Assembly (NCBI GenBank): GCA_032251435.1
Contig: JAVVEH010000004.1
Span: 1 to 64,000, forward strand
Source of the DNA: JAVVEH01 sp032251435
GTDB taxonomy: Bacteria; Verrucomicrobiota; Lentisphaeria; Oligosphaerales; MVZH01
Direction of reading: 5' to 3'
Length of the DNA: 64,000 nt
Shown: positions 8,741 through 17,806 of the stretch, in pieces
How positions within the stretch are numbered: position 1 is the first letter of the stretch
How the letters are laid out: each line of letters begins with the position of its first letter
Program-made: the position numbers and the translations under genes
Notes under the pieces: generated by a model
What the model was told of the DNA's origin: nothing
What the model saw: only the letters and a program-made list of their open reading frames with translations
Databases searched by the model: none

Positions 8741-10567
8741 CTAGTTATTCTTCAACTCGATAAGCGCATTGGCGAAGGCCTCACCAATCTGGCTGTAGAT
8801 CTTGGCGGATCCTAAATAATGATAAGCCTGATTCGACTTTCCTTTGGCTGTTTCAATATCTTCGGGAGTACAGACACTATCATACAGCTTTATCAGTTTC
8901 GCATAATCATCTGCGGACATCCCTTCCAACATTGCATTCACCCAGTTCGCGGCCGGATCCTTCGGCGATATATTCGCTTGCACGGCCAGTACATTGGTGC
9001 CGTTTCTGAGGAATGCCGCCTGCTCTTTTGTGAGTTCAAACGCCCTATAACTGCCGCCCTTCTTCCACCAGACATACGTTGCGACCTTGTGTCCATTCAG
9101 ATAGACGTTGTACGACTGATTGGCCATGATGACGATACGAAATACTTCGTAGTCGGCGGGGTTGAGCTCAAAATTGGTGCGCATGAGCAGCATATTACCC
9201 TCACCCCACGCGGAGTGCTCTTCCGGGATTTTCACTTTCAAGTCTCCCTTGCCAATCGGCGCTGGACCACTTGGCCATGCGCTGTCAGCAAAATCAGGGC
9301 GGCGCCAATCGGCGTATGGGGCCGGCATGTCTTCATTGAAGAACCTAACATCGCCCTCTTCCCCTTTAAGCAAATTTCTGTACTGCTTGTCTTCATCGAT
9401 ATCAAAGGTGACATACCGCCATACACGCTTTTCAGGCGGAGGGTTCCCGACAGACTGCCAGCCCGGGGCGGCGATGGATTTCGGGTCAATATCACCCTCA
9501 CGGGTCAAGGTGTAGGCATTATTCTTCATATCCCACAATTTCGAAACTTTTCCGGCTGCTTCAACGAGTGCGTCATCCCAGTAATTTGCCGTGCGCACGG
9601 CAATGACGTTGCCTTTGCACTCCTCCATCTCGGCCGGAGCGGCCATGGCTTTCCGGAATGGATCGTCCTCTTCCGGTTTGCCCCCGATGCCCATAACGCC
9701 AATCACAAACGGCATTTTGGGAGCATCAAGATCCTTGCGCACGTCGCGAATAAAGTGCGCCAGCAAGTCGCTGTAAGGGCCATACTCCCTGTTATGTCGA
9801 TTACCGCCAACCGAATAATAATCATTTACTTTGTCATTAAATCCCTGGAACCAGACAAAGCCGGCAATCTCGCAACCCTGCTCCGGATCGTAGGCCTTGC
9901 TGTATTTGCCGGGGTCGGCCAGGACCGTATTCACATGCTTCATCATGAGACGATAGAAGCGACCGACGCGCTCTTTGTACGCGGCCATCTGGGCTTCATA
10001 CGTGCCGTCCTTTTTCCACTGCGCCTCCGTCTTCTCGTTAACGGGTGGCAGTCCCGCGCTTGGCGGGCGGAAATCATGACACAGACTTTTGCCGCCCCAA
10101 GCTGTCTTGATGATCAGGATCGGTTGATTGTCATGCTCCTGCATCGTAATTCCGAAGGCTACCTCGGGCCCCAGAAGTGAATCGCTTTGCAGAGCCGACC
10201 CATACCCAACCGTCAAGGCACCATGCTTCTCCACATCATAATAGGGACCGCTCCAAGGGCCATCCTGACTGAAGGCGGCAATGCTAATGTTCTCATGAAC
10301 ACGAGGTTTTCCATTTTCATCAACGATCTTATCGAGGAGCGGCCTGGTCTTTGGGTCGAGCGCCATATACGGCAAGGTTGTCTCTTGCGCCTGGCCCTGC
10401 ATGTTCGATTGGCCCACGAGGATATATATCTTCAAAGGCTTGCCTGCCGTGAGCGCTGCCTGCCGTGAGCTTGCCGAATCGAGCGAAGGGCTGGCGGCGC
10501 AGCCTGTGATTGTTGCCGCCGATGCGGCAACAGCAATTAAGGTAATGATTTTCAGTATTGGTTTCAT
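8741..10567 (-). CDS. SASA-domain esterase lipoprotein with C-terminal beta-sandwich
   Basis: 608 aa. A lipoprotein signal peptide has Cys23 in ...ATITGCAAS. The GQSNM nucleophile block follows (Ser54 in YILVGQSNMQGQ), with the GFVWFQGFNDK block mid-protein, so the esterase fold looks intact. Residues ~395-530 form a jelly-roll-like domain (LMRTNFELNP..., 'YNVYLNGHKVATY'), also found at the C-terminus of the gene upstream. Predicted membrane-anchored acetylesterase. The start codon overlaps the upstream stop as ATGA, so the pair is translationally coupled. Confidence 0.85.
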   Translation of the reverse strand: MKPILKIITLIAVAASAATITGCAASPSLDSASSRQAALTAGKPLKIYILVGQSNMQGQAQETTLPYMALDPKTRPLLDKIVDENGKPRVHENISIAAFSQDGPWSGPYYDVEKHGALTVGYGSALQSDSLLGPEVAFGITMQEHDNQPILIIKTAWGGKSLCHDFRPPSAGLPPVNEKTEAQWKKDGTYEAQMAAYKERVGRFYRLMMKHVNTVLADPGKYSKAYDPEQGCEIAGFVWFQGFNDKVNDYYSVGGNRHNREYGPYSDLLAHFIRDVRKDLDAPKMPFVIGVMGIGGKPEEDDPFRKAMAAPAEMEECKGNVIAVRTANYWDDALVEAAGKVSKLWDMKNNAYTLTREGDIDPKSIAAPGWQSVGNPPPEKRVWRYVTFDIDEDKQYRNLLKGEEGDVRFFNEDMPAPYADWRRPDFADSAWPSGPAPIGKGDLKVKIPEEHSAWGEGNMLLMRTNFELNPADYEVFRIVIMANQSYNVYLNGHKVATYVWWKKGGSYRAFELTKEQAAFLRNGTNVLAVQANISPKDPAANWVNAMLEGMSADDYAKLIKLYDSVCTPEDIETAKGKSNQAYHYLGSAKIYSQIGEAFANALIELKNN

Positions 10568-13500
10568 TTTTGGTGAACTTCCAGCCTAAAGCCAAGGTCA
10601 TAGGGGCGCTTGTGGTTGTGCGTCACTATTGCCAGTGTATTCGTGCCCTTCTTCATGACCTCCAGCGCATAATCCGTAAGCGGAATATTCCCTGCATTGC
10701 CTTCGTTGTTGATTTTGGCAACAAGATGACCATTGATATAAACTACCACATCCCTCTGTTTCCGGAGGTTCGCGCGGATGCGGACAGCGTCGCAGGCAGC
10801 CTTGTCGTTTATCTCAAAGGTTGTACGCAATAAAGCCGCATGACCGGGACGCCAGATATTGGGAAGCGTTGTTTCAGCCCAATCGGAATCATCAAATTTC
10901 GGCTTGAACCAACCTTCTTGAGCATGGTCGCTCGTCTCAAGCACCTTGATGCGCCATCTGCTCCATTCACCCTCCGGAAACTGGGGTAAAGAGTCGCGCC
11001 CAACTCCCTCCATTCCGTCTTTGATGACTGTGGTCCATCCTTTCTGTCTCTTGGCAAGCTCTTCCGCTTTGTCGGGCCAGACTTTCTTAGGCGTGTTCTG
11101 TTTAATAGCTTCCAGAGTACTCGCAATCCTGGCTTCTCCCTCCGGCGATTCGAGAACAGCGACAATGGCCTGGAGCTCGGGGTTATCCGCGGCAACCACA
11201 CCTTTGAGTTGAGGCAGCTCCAAACTGGCAAGGTAGTATTTACCCTGCTTGATCAGGTCTTCGGTATAGGCCAGGTCGTACGCGATGCTCTTTCCGAGCG
11301 TCTGCACGGATTCCAGGAAGTGGCGAACTGTCGGTAATTCTTCGGTAGGAATAACACGTTCGGCCAGTTCTTTCTGAATCAATGTCTCTGCTAACGCGTA
11401 ATCCCGCTTGCGATGCGCATCCAGAGCCGGTTTCAGGTACGCCGGGGCGTCGGGACCGAAGGCGGAGTGTGGTGAGCCAAGTATGCGCAGGCGCTTATGC
11501 TGGGCCACCCGGTGAAGGGCATAAGCCACCCCGATCCCGCCGCGCCCGGCCTGCGTAAAACTGCCGTCGTGATTGCGGTAGAGCTCGCGCCACCAGGTCT
11601 GCCCTTTCATGAAATGCTGGAAACCCTTTTCCCCTGCAAGGTGTGCGCCGATTGGGGTCCAGAAGTTGTTGAAGAACATGCCGCCATGGCCGGAACGGGT
11701 ATTGTTGAAACCATACACGCAGTATCTGGAACAGATCTCGACGGTATCCGGATAACCATCGACCATATTAAACAGGGCAGCGGCCGTACCAAGTTTGCCA
11801 TTCATACTCCAAACCATGCCATTGGCTTCAGCTTCGGGCACAATGGGAAACGGCTTTTCAATTCGTCCACGACGCGCATACAACACATACCCGTATTCCG
11901 CACGCTTGTAGTTGAAGTGCCGCAATCCTCGCTCGAGCGCCAATGGCTCAATCTCGACCCCCGCCTCCTGGGCCAGTATGAGGCTCATGATGGCGGGCAT
12001 CCCAGAAGCAGCCATCAAACCATAGGTCGTGCGACCGATGCCGGGAAACATTGGAGCGTGCCATCCGGGGTAAAAACCGCCCGTCTGTTGATCGTCTGTC
12101 GCAACCGCATGCTTTGTCAGATCCGATCCGGGCGGACGATACTGCTGCAGCCAGATCTTGGTCGTCAGGTACTTGAGATAGGGCAGCACGCTTGCATCAC
12201 CGGTTTGGTGATAGTATTCACCCATCAGCAGGGCATCGTAAGCAATCGCCCACATGCTGCCTCCCGGCTTTACCTCTTGGGAGTAGTCAATCTGACTTTC
12301 TTTCGCGGCTAACAGAGAATAGACATAGCGGCGGACCACCCCCTGCAGTTCAGGATTCCCTGATCCCATCAGGAAAAGGAAGTCCGTATGGAAAGGAAGC
12401 GTGTTCGCATACTGGGGAAAGCCCTCAGCAGGACGCATACCGCTGCGCATCCACTCCTCAGCCTTCTCAACGATTCGTTTGGATTTCTCGCAATGAAAGG
12501 GTGTGATGGAGCTGTAAGACCCAAGGACCTCTAGCTGTAGCGGAACCTCGATCAGCTTGCCCTTGCGCCGAATATTGAGGACCATCTTTCCTCCGCCCTC
12601 TTCTGATTCGGCCATCGTGATGGCGGCCGAAAATTGGCGGTACATGCTGTCGGGGTCGATGGTAGTTCCATTGTAACGGTAACTGCCAGGAGACGTGAAC
12701 GCTTTGCCGTTGACACCGTAAATAATGTCGTCGGGAAACACCTTGCCGTCTGCCGGTGATCCGGCGTCGATTGCATGTACATAGAGGTTTGGGCCGAAAG
12801 TAGCCGTAGACAAACCTGTCGGGCCGAGGTGATTTGGGTTGTGCTGCGAGTCGCCACCCGCGAGCTGGTTCGCCAGATTCACGATGGCGACATCCCGATC
12901 CGGCCATTTGTTGGCAGTGGTGTGATACTCGGCGGGCAGCTCCACTGGGGCCGTGGCCGGCCACCAGTCATACTCCCACTTGGCATCGGTAGTAAAGGGC
13001 AAGGCAGGAAGGCCCGCGCTGTTCATCAGACCCTGCGCAGGCTTTCGACTCCAGTTATAACGCGCAAAAACAATTGCCGGGACCTCTTCACTTGAAAGCC
13101 TGACGGTCTCCCCCACAATCCGAGCCTTACAGGGAACGAATTTCCCGTCCGCCATGGCCACCTCAAAGTGGTCCAGCGCATCGCCTTTCGCCGTCAAGCC
13201 TGTGGCTGTGCCCGGCTTGAAATGGACGATCCCTTTCCCACCGTGGTATTCAAATCGCTCGAAGATCGGGCCGGAGGCAGGTTGATTTGTCTCATAGAAC
13301 GTTCCCATCACCCATTGCGCACAGCGTTTTGCGACAAGTGCATCATCTGCAGGTTGACCGCTCAGCGGGATGTGTTCAGCACCGGGCAGGATCAGGTCGA
13401 TCCCTTTGAATTCCCCTTGCGTTCTGCGTTGAATTTCACGAACCTCGCGGTTGTGGATTGCAAAGTCATAGACGTCACTTCCAGGGGGCATAATCCACGC

Positions 13501-14583
13501 AATGGGCAGCGACGAGTCCCCCAACGATTGACGCAAGTCCTCGGGAGCGACCGGTAAGACCAGGGGTGTCATGCGGTTGACTTTCTTCATAATCATGTAG
13601 GTAGGATTCCAGGCGCGCTCCAATGCTTCCCGATCCGTAGACTTGCCCTGTCGTTCAAGAAAGGTATAAAACACCATCTGATAATCGTTGCCGAGTTGCA
13701 GCAACATGCCTTTGAGGGCAAGCCCTTGAAGGGGGTGAATGACCGCATTGTAGCTGGAAGATGGGTAGTAAGGATATTCCAGTGGAGAAAGATCCAGCCC
13801 CTGGCTCTTGTCGTCCTCCTTGGCTACCTGCTGCTTTTCCCACTCCGCGATCCTTTTCGGCATGTCTTCACGGTACCACTTCAAGTCGCCCAATCCTGTT
13901 CCCGGGCGGGTCTCTGCAAGATCCAGACCACGCTCACTCAGCCAGCTAATGGGGAAGTGATAACCCATATCCAGGTCGACAATGCCGAGCGGGACCTCGA
14001 TGTGCTTCACCAGATCACAGCCGAGGTAAAACGCAGCCGCGGACATGGTTAGCGCACTCGTTTTATCGAGGGTCTCCCAACCCTTGGTCATCTCCTGTTT
14101 CAAGTCATCCTGTGGGTCTTTTGCCTGGGCGGCTTTAATATGTATAAAGCGGAACGTCTGGTCTGGCTTTATGTTCTCGGCAGCCTTTCGTCCCTCCGCT
14201 TTTGTTCCAAGGGAGACATCAATAGATGACTGACGGGCAAAGAGAAACACATCGCCGACAACGACGTTGTCGAGGGTAGAGGGTCGGGTGTCGAGTGTCG
14301 AGTGAACTGAAAGCTTCTGTGGTTTTGCACTGGCTTTCATTGCCTTGAGTGTAACGGTCCATCTGCCGTCCTTGTCGGTTGTCGCTCTCGCGCTCTGATC
14401 AGCAAAGTCTACGGTCACTTCATCACCAGGCTTGGCTTTACCCCAGATCACTACCGGCTTGTCACGCTGAAGCACCATGTCACTGCCGAAATAACGGCTT
14501 AGTTCAAGCGCGAACAAATCACATGAAACGCTGAAGACCAGCGCCATAACCGTGAGGAAAACGAGTTGTCGTAACTTAATCAT
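10564..14583 (-). CDS. Sialate O-acetylesterase-like / PDZ / DUF6288-like fusion
   Basis: 1,339 aa. A signal peptide is followed by a sialate-O-acetylesterase-type N-terminal domain (LSRYFGSDMVLQRDKPVVIWG). The expected nucleophile block GQSNM reads ARQSSI, so esterase activity is doubtful. Residues ~590-720 form a PDZ-like domain ('SPADGKVFPDDIIYGVNG'). A toroid-like region at ~720-1080 is related to the two DUF6288-like proteins downstream, and residues ~1200-1339 form a jelly-roll domain as in the next gene. Just before the degenerate block is an in-frame heptamer repeat (STLDTRPSTLDN). It overlaps the next gene by 4 bp and the upstream gene by 8 bp. Confidence 0.75.
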   Translation of the reverse strand: MIKLRQLVFLTVMALVFSVSCDLFALELSRYFGSDMVLQRDKPVVIWGKAKPGDEVTVDFADQSARATTDKDGRWTVTLKAMKASAKPQKLSVHSTLDTRPSTLDNVVVGDVFLFARQSSIDVSLGTKAEGRKAAENIKPDQTFRFIHIKAAQAKDPQDDLKQEMTKGWETLDKTSALTMSAAAFYLGCDLVKHIEVPLGIVDLDMGYHFPISWLSERGLDLAETRPGTGLGDLKWYREDMPKRIAEWEKQQVAKEDDKSQGLDLSPLEYPYYPSSSYNAVIHPLQGLALKGMLLQLGNDYQMVFYTFLERQGKSTDREALERAWNPTYMIMKKVNRMTPLVLPVAPEDLRQSLGDSSLPIAWIMPPGSDVYDFAIHNREVREIQRRTQGEFKGIDLILPGAEHIPLSGQPADDALVAKRCAQWVMGTFYETNQPASGPIFERFEYHGGKGIVHFKPGTATGLTAKGDALDHFEVAMADGKFVPCKARIVGETVRLSSEEVPAIVFARYNWSRKPAQGLMNSAGLPALPFTTDAKWEYDWWPATAPVELPAEYHTTANKWPDRDVAIVNLANQLAGGDSQHNPNHLGPTGLSTATFGPNLYVHAIDAGSPADGKVFPDDIIYGVNGKAFTSPGSYRYNGTTIDPDSMYRQFSAAITMAESEEGGGKMVLNIRRKGKLIEVPLQLEVLGSYSSITPFHCEKSKRIVEKAEEWMRSGMRPAEGFPQYANTLPFHTDFLFLMGSGNPELQGVVRRYVYSLLAAKESQIDYSQEVKPGGSMWAIAYDALLMGEYYHQTGDASVLPYLKYLTTKIWLQQYRPPGSDLTKHAVATDDQQTGGFYPGWHAPMFPGIGRTTYGLMAASGMPAIMSLILAQEAGVEIEPLALERGLRHFNYKRAEYGYVLYARRGRIEKPFPIVPEAEANGMVWSMNGKLGTAAALFNMVDGYPDTVEICSRYCVYGFNNTRSGHGGMFFNNFWTPIGAHLAGEKGFQHFMKGQTWWRELYRNHDGSFTQAGRGGIGVAYALHRVAQHKRLRILGSPHSAFGPDAPAYLKPALDAHRKRDYALAETLIQKELAERVIPTEELPTVRHFLESVQTLGKSIAYDLAYTEDLIKQGKYYLASLELPQLKGVVAADNPELQAIVAVLESPEGEARIASTLEAIKQNTPKKVWPDKAEELAKRQKGWTTVIKDGMEGVGRDSLPQFPEGEWSRWRIKVLETSDHAQEGWFKPKFDDSDWAETTLPNIWRPGHAALLRTTFEINDKAACDAVRIRANLRKQRDVVVYINGHLVAKINNEGNAGNIPLTDYALEVMKKGTNTLAIVTHNHKRPYDLGFRLEVHQK
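14269..14303. repeat. Five-copy heptamer array inside a coding sequence
   Basis: Five tandem 7-nt units of the type GTCGAGT/GTCGGGT/GTAGAGG. On the coding strand it translates as STLDTRPSTLD without breaking the frame. Other heptamer arrays are at 28366, 35337 and 53962. Confidence 0.8.
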
Positions 14584-16081
14584 CCAGATCTCCTTTATCG
14601 ATTTTTACAATAGCATTCGCAAAAGCTTCCCCAATACGGCTAAAGGTTTTTGCTGAACCGAGGTAGTGGTAACTTCTGTTAAATGAGTTTTGCTTTATGT
14701 AGGCTTCGTCCTCCGGGGTTTTGTCCTTTTTGCCTAATAGTCCTTCAAGTTTTTCATCCCAGTAATTGCCGGTCTGAACAGCCACAACGTTTCCCTTAAA
14801 CTCCGGACACATTGCCGGTGCTGCCATGGCCTGTTGAAAATAGCCGGTCTTGTCGTAGGGTGGGTTTTGATAACCACCCACACCAAGCACCCCGATTACA
14901 AAGGGCATATCGGGGGCGTTGAGTTCTGCTCTTACATCGCGGATGAAGTGGCTGAGAAGCCAGCTGTATTGATCGTATCCCCCGGGTTTGTCGTAATTGG
15001 GATAGGTCACCGCATCGCTCAGATCGTTCCAACCCTGAAACCAGACAAAACCGGCAATCTCATAACCTTGCTCCGGATTGTAGGTCGGGCAGTAGCTCTT
15101 GATATCTGCGAGAACTGTTTTCACATGCTTCATCATTTCTCTGTAGTAAGCTCCCAGAACCTCTTTCCGTCCAGCGTCGCGTTGCGCCTTCTCCCGAGCC
15201 AGATTGGCCCGTCCTCCCTCGACCAGATCAACATCTACGGTCTCGATTCTGCCGTCACGCAGCCGTGTAATCGAAAGCATCCAATCATTCTCGAGTGCAT
15301 TGAAATAGGCATTGCGCCACCCCTTTTTAACAGACGGTGATTCACCGAGTCCGTTCCCGTTGATCCCGATAATAATGTCACCAACTCTGAAGGGCTCGCC
15401 TTCAAACATCTGTTCTGGCGCGGACTCTATATAAAGCGGATAGATACCGTGCATCTTGGGCAGCTGAATACCTCGCATGGGGCGGAGCTGCATGTGACTA
15501 CCTCTCCCTGTCGGCGGAGTAAAATCGGCGGGCAGTTCAAAAGTCTTCGGTATTGGAAACACCGGCCCTCTTTTTGCGTCAACATGCCCCTCCGGTGGCG
15601 TCCATTTGCCAGCACTCGGAGGACGAAAGTCAGTATTCAGGTTTTTGCCGCCCCAAGCGGCTTTGATGATCAAAATCGGCTCGTTGAGCTGCTCATGCAT
15701 GGTGATGCCGAACCCGAGTTCAGGACCAAAGCGAAGGGCATTCTTGCCCTTAGCCTCTGGGCTTCCTGTCAACTCTCCACCGAAACCAAGTGTCAGTGGG
15801 CCGGATTTGGTGGTAGGGCTTTCGCCTCCACTGAGCGCAGCGACATGGATATTCTCATGGACACGGAATTCCCCGTTTTCGTCCATGATCTTGTCGTACA
15901 ATTCCTTGTAGGCAGTATCGGCGGCCATTCCGGGCATCCCCCATTTCTGGGCCTGCCCCTGCATGTTGGATTGGCCCACAAGGATATATACCTTCAAAGG
16001 CTTGCCTGCGGCACTGGCGCATGTTATGGCGCTCGCGGCAGCCATCGTGATTAAGGTGAAGGTTTTTAGCAGTCGATGCAT
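14576..16081 (-). CDS. SASA-domain esterase with inserted PDZ-like domain
   Basis: 501 aa. Signal peptide (ITMAAASAITCASA), then the GQSNM block with Ser38, and the GFVWFQGWNDL block at ~345. Between the two, at ~205-275, lies a PDZ-like segment (FRVGDIIIGINGNGLGE) that SASA proteins do not normally have. In this cluster PDZ domains recur in five proteins, so it may tether partners. The catalytic Ser is present. It overlaps the next gene by 8 bp, so the two are probably coupled. Confidence 0.8.
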   Translation of the reverse strand: MHRLLKTFTLITMAAASAITCASAAGKPLKVYILVGQSNMQGQAQKWGMPGMAADTAYKELYDKIMDENGEFRVHENIHVAALSGGESPTTKSGPLTLGFGGELTGSPEAKGKNALRFGPELGFGITMHEQLNEPILIIKAAWGGKNLNTDFRPPSAGKWTPPEGHVDAKRGPVFPIPKTFELPADFTPPTGRGSHMQLRPMRGIQLPKMHGIYPLYIESAPEQMFEGEPFRVGDIIIGINGNGLGESPSVKKGWRNAYFNALENDWMLSITRLRDGRIETVDVDLVEGGRANLAREKAQRDAGRKEVLGAYYREMMKHVKTVLADIKSYCPTYNPEQGYEIAGFVWFQGWNDLSDAVTYPNYDKPGGYDQYSWLLSHFIRDVRAELNAPDMPFVIGVLGVGGYQNPPYDKTGYFQQAMAAPAMCPEFKGNVVAVQTGNYWDEKLEGLLGKKDKTPEDEAYIKQNSFNRSYHYLGSAKTFSRIGEAFANAIVKIDKGDLDD

Positions 16082-16118
16082 TATTAATCTCCTTGCAATG
16101 AGTTTGGTTATGTTGATA

Positions 16119-17732
16119 TTATTTCGTATTCTTAACGCCAGACAAATTCAGCATCGCCTCGCCCATGGCCTCACCGATCAGGAGAAAGGTCTCAGCATTG
16201 TTGTTATATCGTTGCGGATAGTAAAGCAGGCGCTTTTGACCGCCAACGATGATGCCTGGTGACTGTTCCTTGTCCCGAAAGAAGGGCGTGGTGTCGATGC
16301 TTGTCAGCGTGCTGGCAAACTCGGGATGTTGCTTCGGATCCGCCACGGCCATCTGCGCATCATGGACGACCTTTTGCAGGGACCCCTCGGCCGCATTTCC
16401 GTAATAACAAGCCGCAACAACAACGGGCAGAGCCGGGGTCGCCAAATCTTTGCGGACATCCGTGATCAGGCCCGACAGGTTCTTCTCGTACTCTTTGGCC
16501 TTTGCTTCTGAACTGCTGTCCTGAATGCCCTGAAACCAGGCGAAACCGCTGAGTTCGAGCTTTTCCTCTTTATAATCCGGGTAATAACGAGCGGGATCCT
16601 TGAGGACAGCCTTGACACTTTCGATCAGCTCCAGGTACTCCTGCCCTTTGAGCAGGTAGCTTTTCAGGTCAAGCCACGCATCGATGTTTTCCACGCCGGT
16701 ACGCGAATGCTGACCATTCCCCGGGTTGTGGTAGACCGTGACCTTGCCATCGAGCGCCTTCTGGACGTAGCGCGTATAAGGCGATGAAATCGAGTCGCCG
16801 ATAATGAGCACGCGAGGAAAGGGCTTGCAGTGTGTCTTGCGGTTTTTCAGGGCGTCGTTGATTGCCGCGAGCGTCACCGGGCCAAGATCGCCGACGCTGT
16901 GCACGTCCGGCCGCTTGGGGTAGCCTTGTCTGATGGCTTCACTGTAAAGATCATTGATGATGACGCCGTTCTCCTTCATGATCTTTTCGGCCACCTCGTT
17001 ATACTTGACCGCATCCCCTTTGATTCGGCCGGGAGTTTCTTCATGAAGGGGCGTGGTGGTGCCGAAGATCAGGGTCGCGCCGGTTCTTTTCAGCTTTACA
17101 ACAAGTATCTTCATGTTCTTTTCATACTCTTCCAGAGGCACCCGGTACTTTCCGTTCTCTCTATCAGGCTTTCCCTTTTCATCGACGATACCGGTATCCC
17201 AGACACCCCAATTGAAATGGATCACGTCCCAGGTGCCCGCACCACCGGCTGTCGCGCTCGCTCGTGACGGCGAGCGGTAGTCATGGGCAAGGGAGCGACT
17301 GCCGGGTGTATGAAATAGCGAACGAGTTCCGTAACGTATGATGAGAACCGGGTTGTCCAGGGCATCCCCCAGCACATGGCCAAGCATGAGTTCGGGTCCA
17401 ATTCTCATCCCTACCTGCAGAGGCTTGCCGATGGCGACCGTCTCGTTATGGATGCGATGGGCGTCGTACACCACCACGTCGGGACGCGTCACCCACTCGC
17501 CTTGTTCATTTTTCAAAAAGGCAAAACGCTTATCTTTGGCCATAACATCCACCAACGTGCCGGGAACGCCGGTGCCTCGTTTGTCATGTGCATCAGGAGC
17601 GGTCTGGCCCTGCTCAAGCACATTTTCGTCACCCGCCAGGATAAACACCTTGATGGGCTTTTCCTCGGCTGCCAATGAGAATACACTGCCCAATGCGATC
17701 AGGCATGCGAGAATCAATTGGTTGCATTTCAT
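16119..17732 (-). CDS. SASA-like protein containing a permuted SGNH hydrolase domain
   Basis: 537 aa from the ATG at 17732, which leads straight into a signal peptide (LIALGSVFSLAA); an in-frame upstream extension lacks coding character. Residues 25-160 match the SASA N-terminal half, but the nucleophile block reads GDENV instead of GQSNM. Residues 168-296 match the C-terminal half of an SGNH hydrolase (TWDVIHFNWGVWD, VPLEEYEKN, DVHSVGD). Residues 307-355 match the N-terminal half with the GDS nucleophile (RVLIIGDSIS, Ser314). SASA sequence resumes at ~365 (GFAWFQGIQD). The SGNH halves are therefore in swapped order. Probably an esterase if the permuted domain folds. Confidence 0.7.
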   Translation of the reverse strand: MKCNQLILACLIALGSVFSLAAEEKPIKVFILAGDENVLEQGQTAPDAHDKRGTGVPGTLVDVMAKDKRFAFLKNEQGEWVTRPDVVVYDAHRIHNETVAIGKPLQVGMRIGPELMLGHVLGDALDNPVLIIRYGTRSLFHTPGSRSLAHDYRSPSRASATAGGAGTWDVIHFNWGVWDTGIVDEKGKPDRENGKYRVPLEEYEKNMKILVVKLKRTGATLIFGTTTPLHEETPGRIKGDAVKYNEVAEKIMKENGVIINDLYSEAIRQGYPKRPDVHSVGDLGPVTLAAINDALKNRKTHCKPFPRVLIIGDSISSPYTRYVQKALDGKVTVYHNPGNGQHSRTGVENIDAWLDLKSYLLKGQEYLELIESVKAVLKDPARYYPDYKEEKLELSGFAWFQGIQDSSSEAKAKEYEKNLSGLITDVRKDLATPALPVVVAACYYGNAAEGSLQKVVHDAQMAVADPKQHPEFASTLTSIDTTPFFRDKEQSPGIIVGGQKRLLYYPQRYNNNAETFLLIGEAMGEAMLNLSGVKNTK

Positions 17733-17806
17733 ATGTCTATCTTTCTTTGCTATGTTTGGATTGGTTATTGTATCAAAATCGAATCTTTGCCATGCTTCTT
17801 CATGGT

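Noticed and set aside
7450..8763. 437-codon plus-strand open frame opposite the DUF6288-like gene
   Set aside because: Mirror of a high-GC coding strand; the duplicated gene copy gives the same shadow at 4317-5057, and no protein motif is seen.
8819..10180. 453-codon plus-strand open frame opposite the lipoprotein esterase
   Set aside because: Shadow of a gene with clear GQSNM and lipobox motifs on the minus strand.
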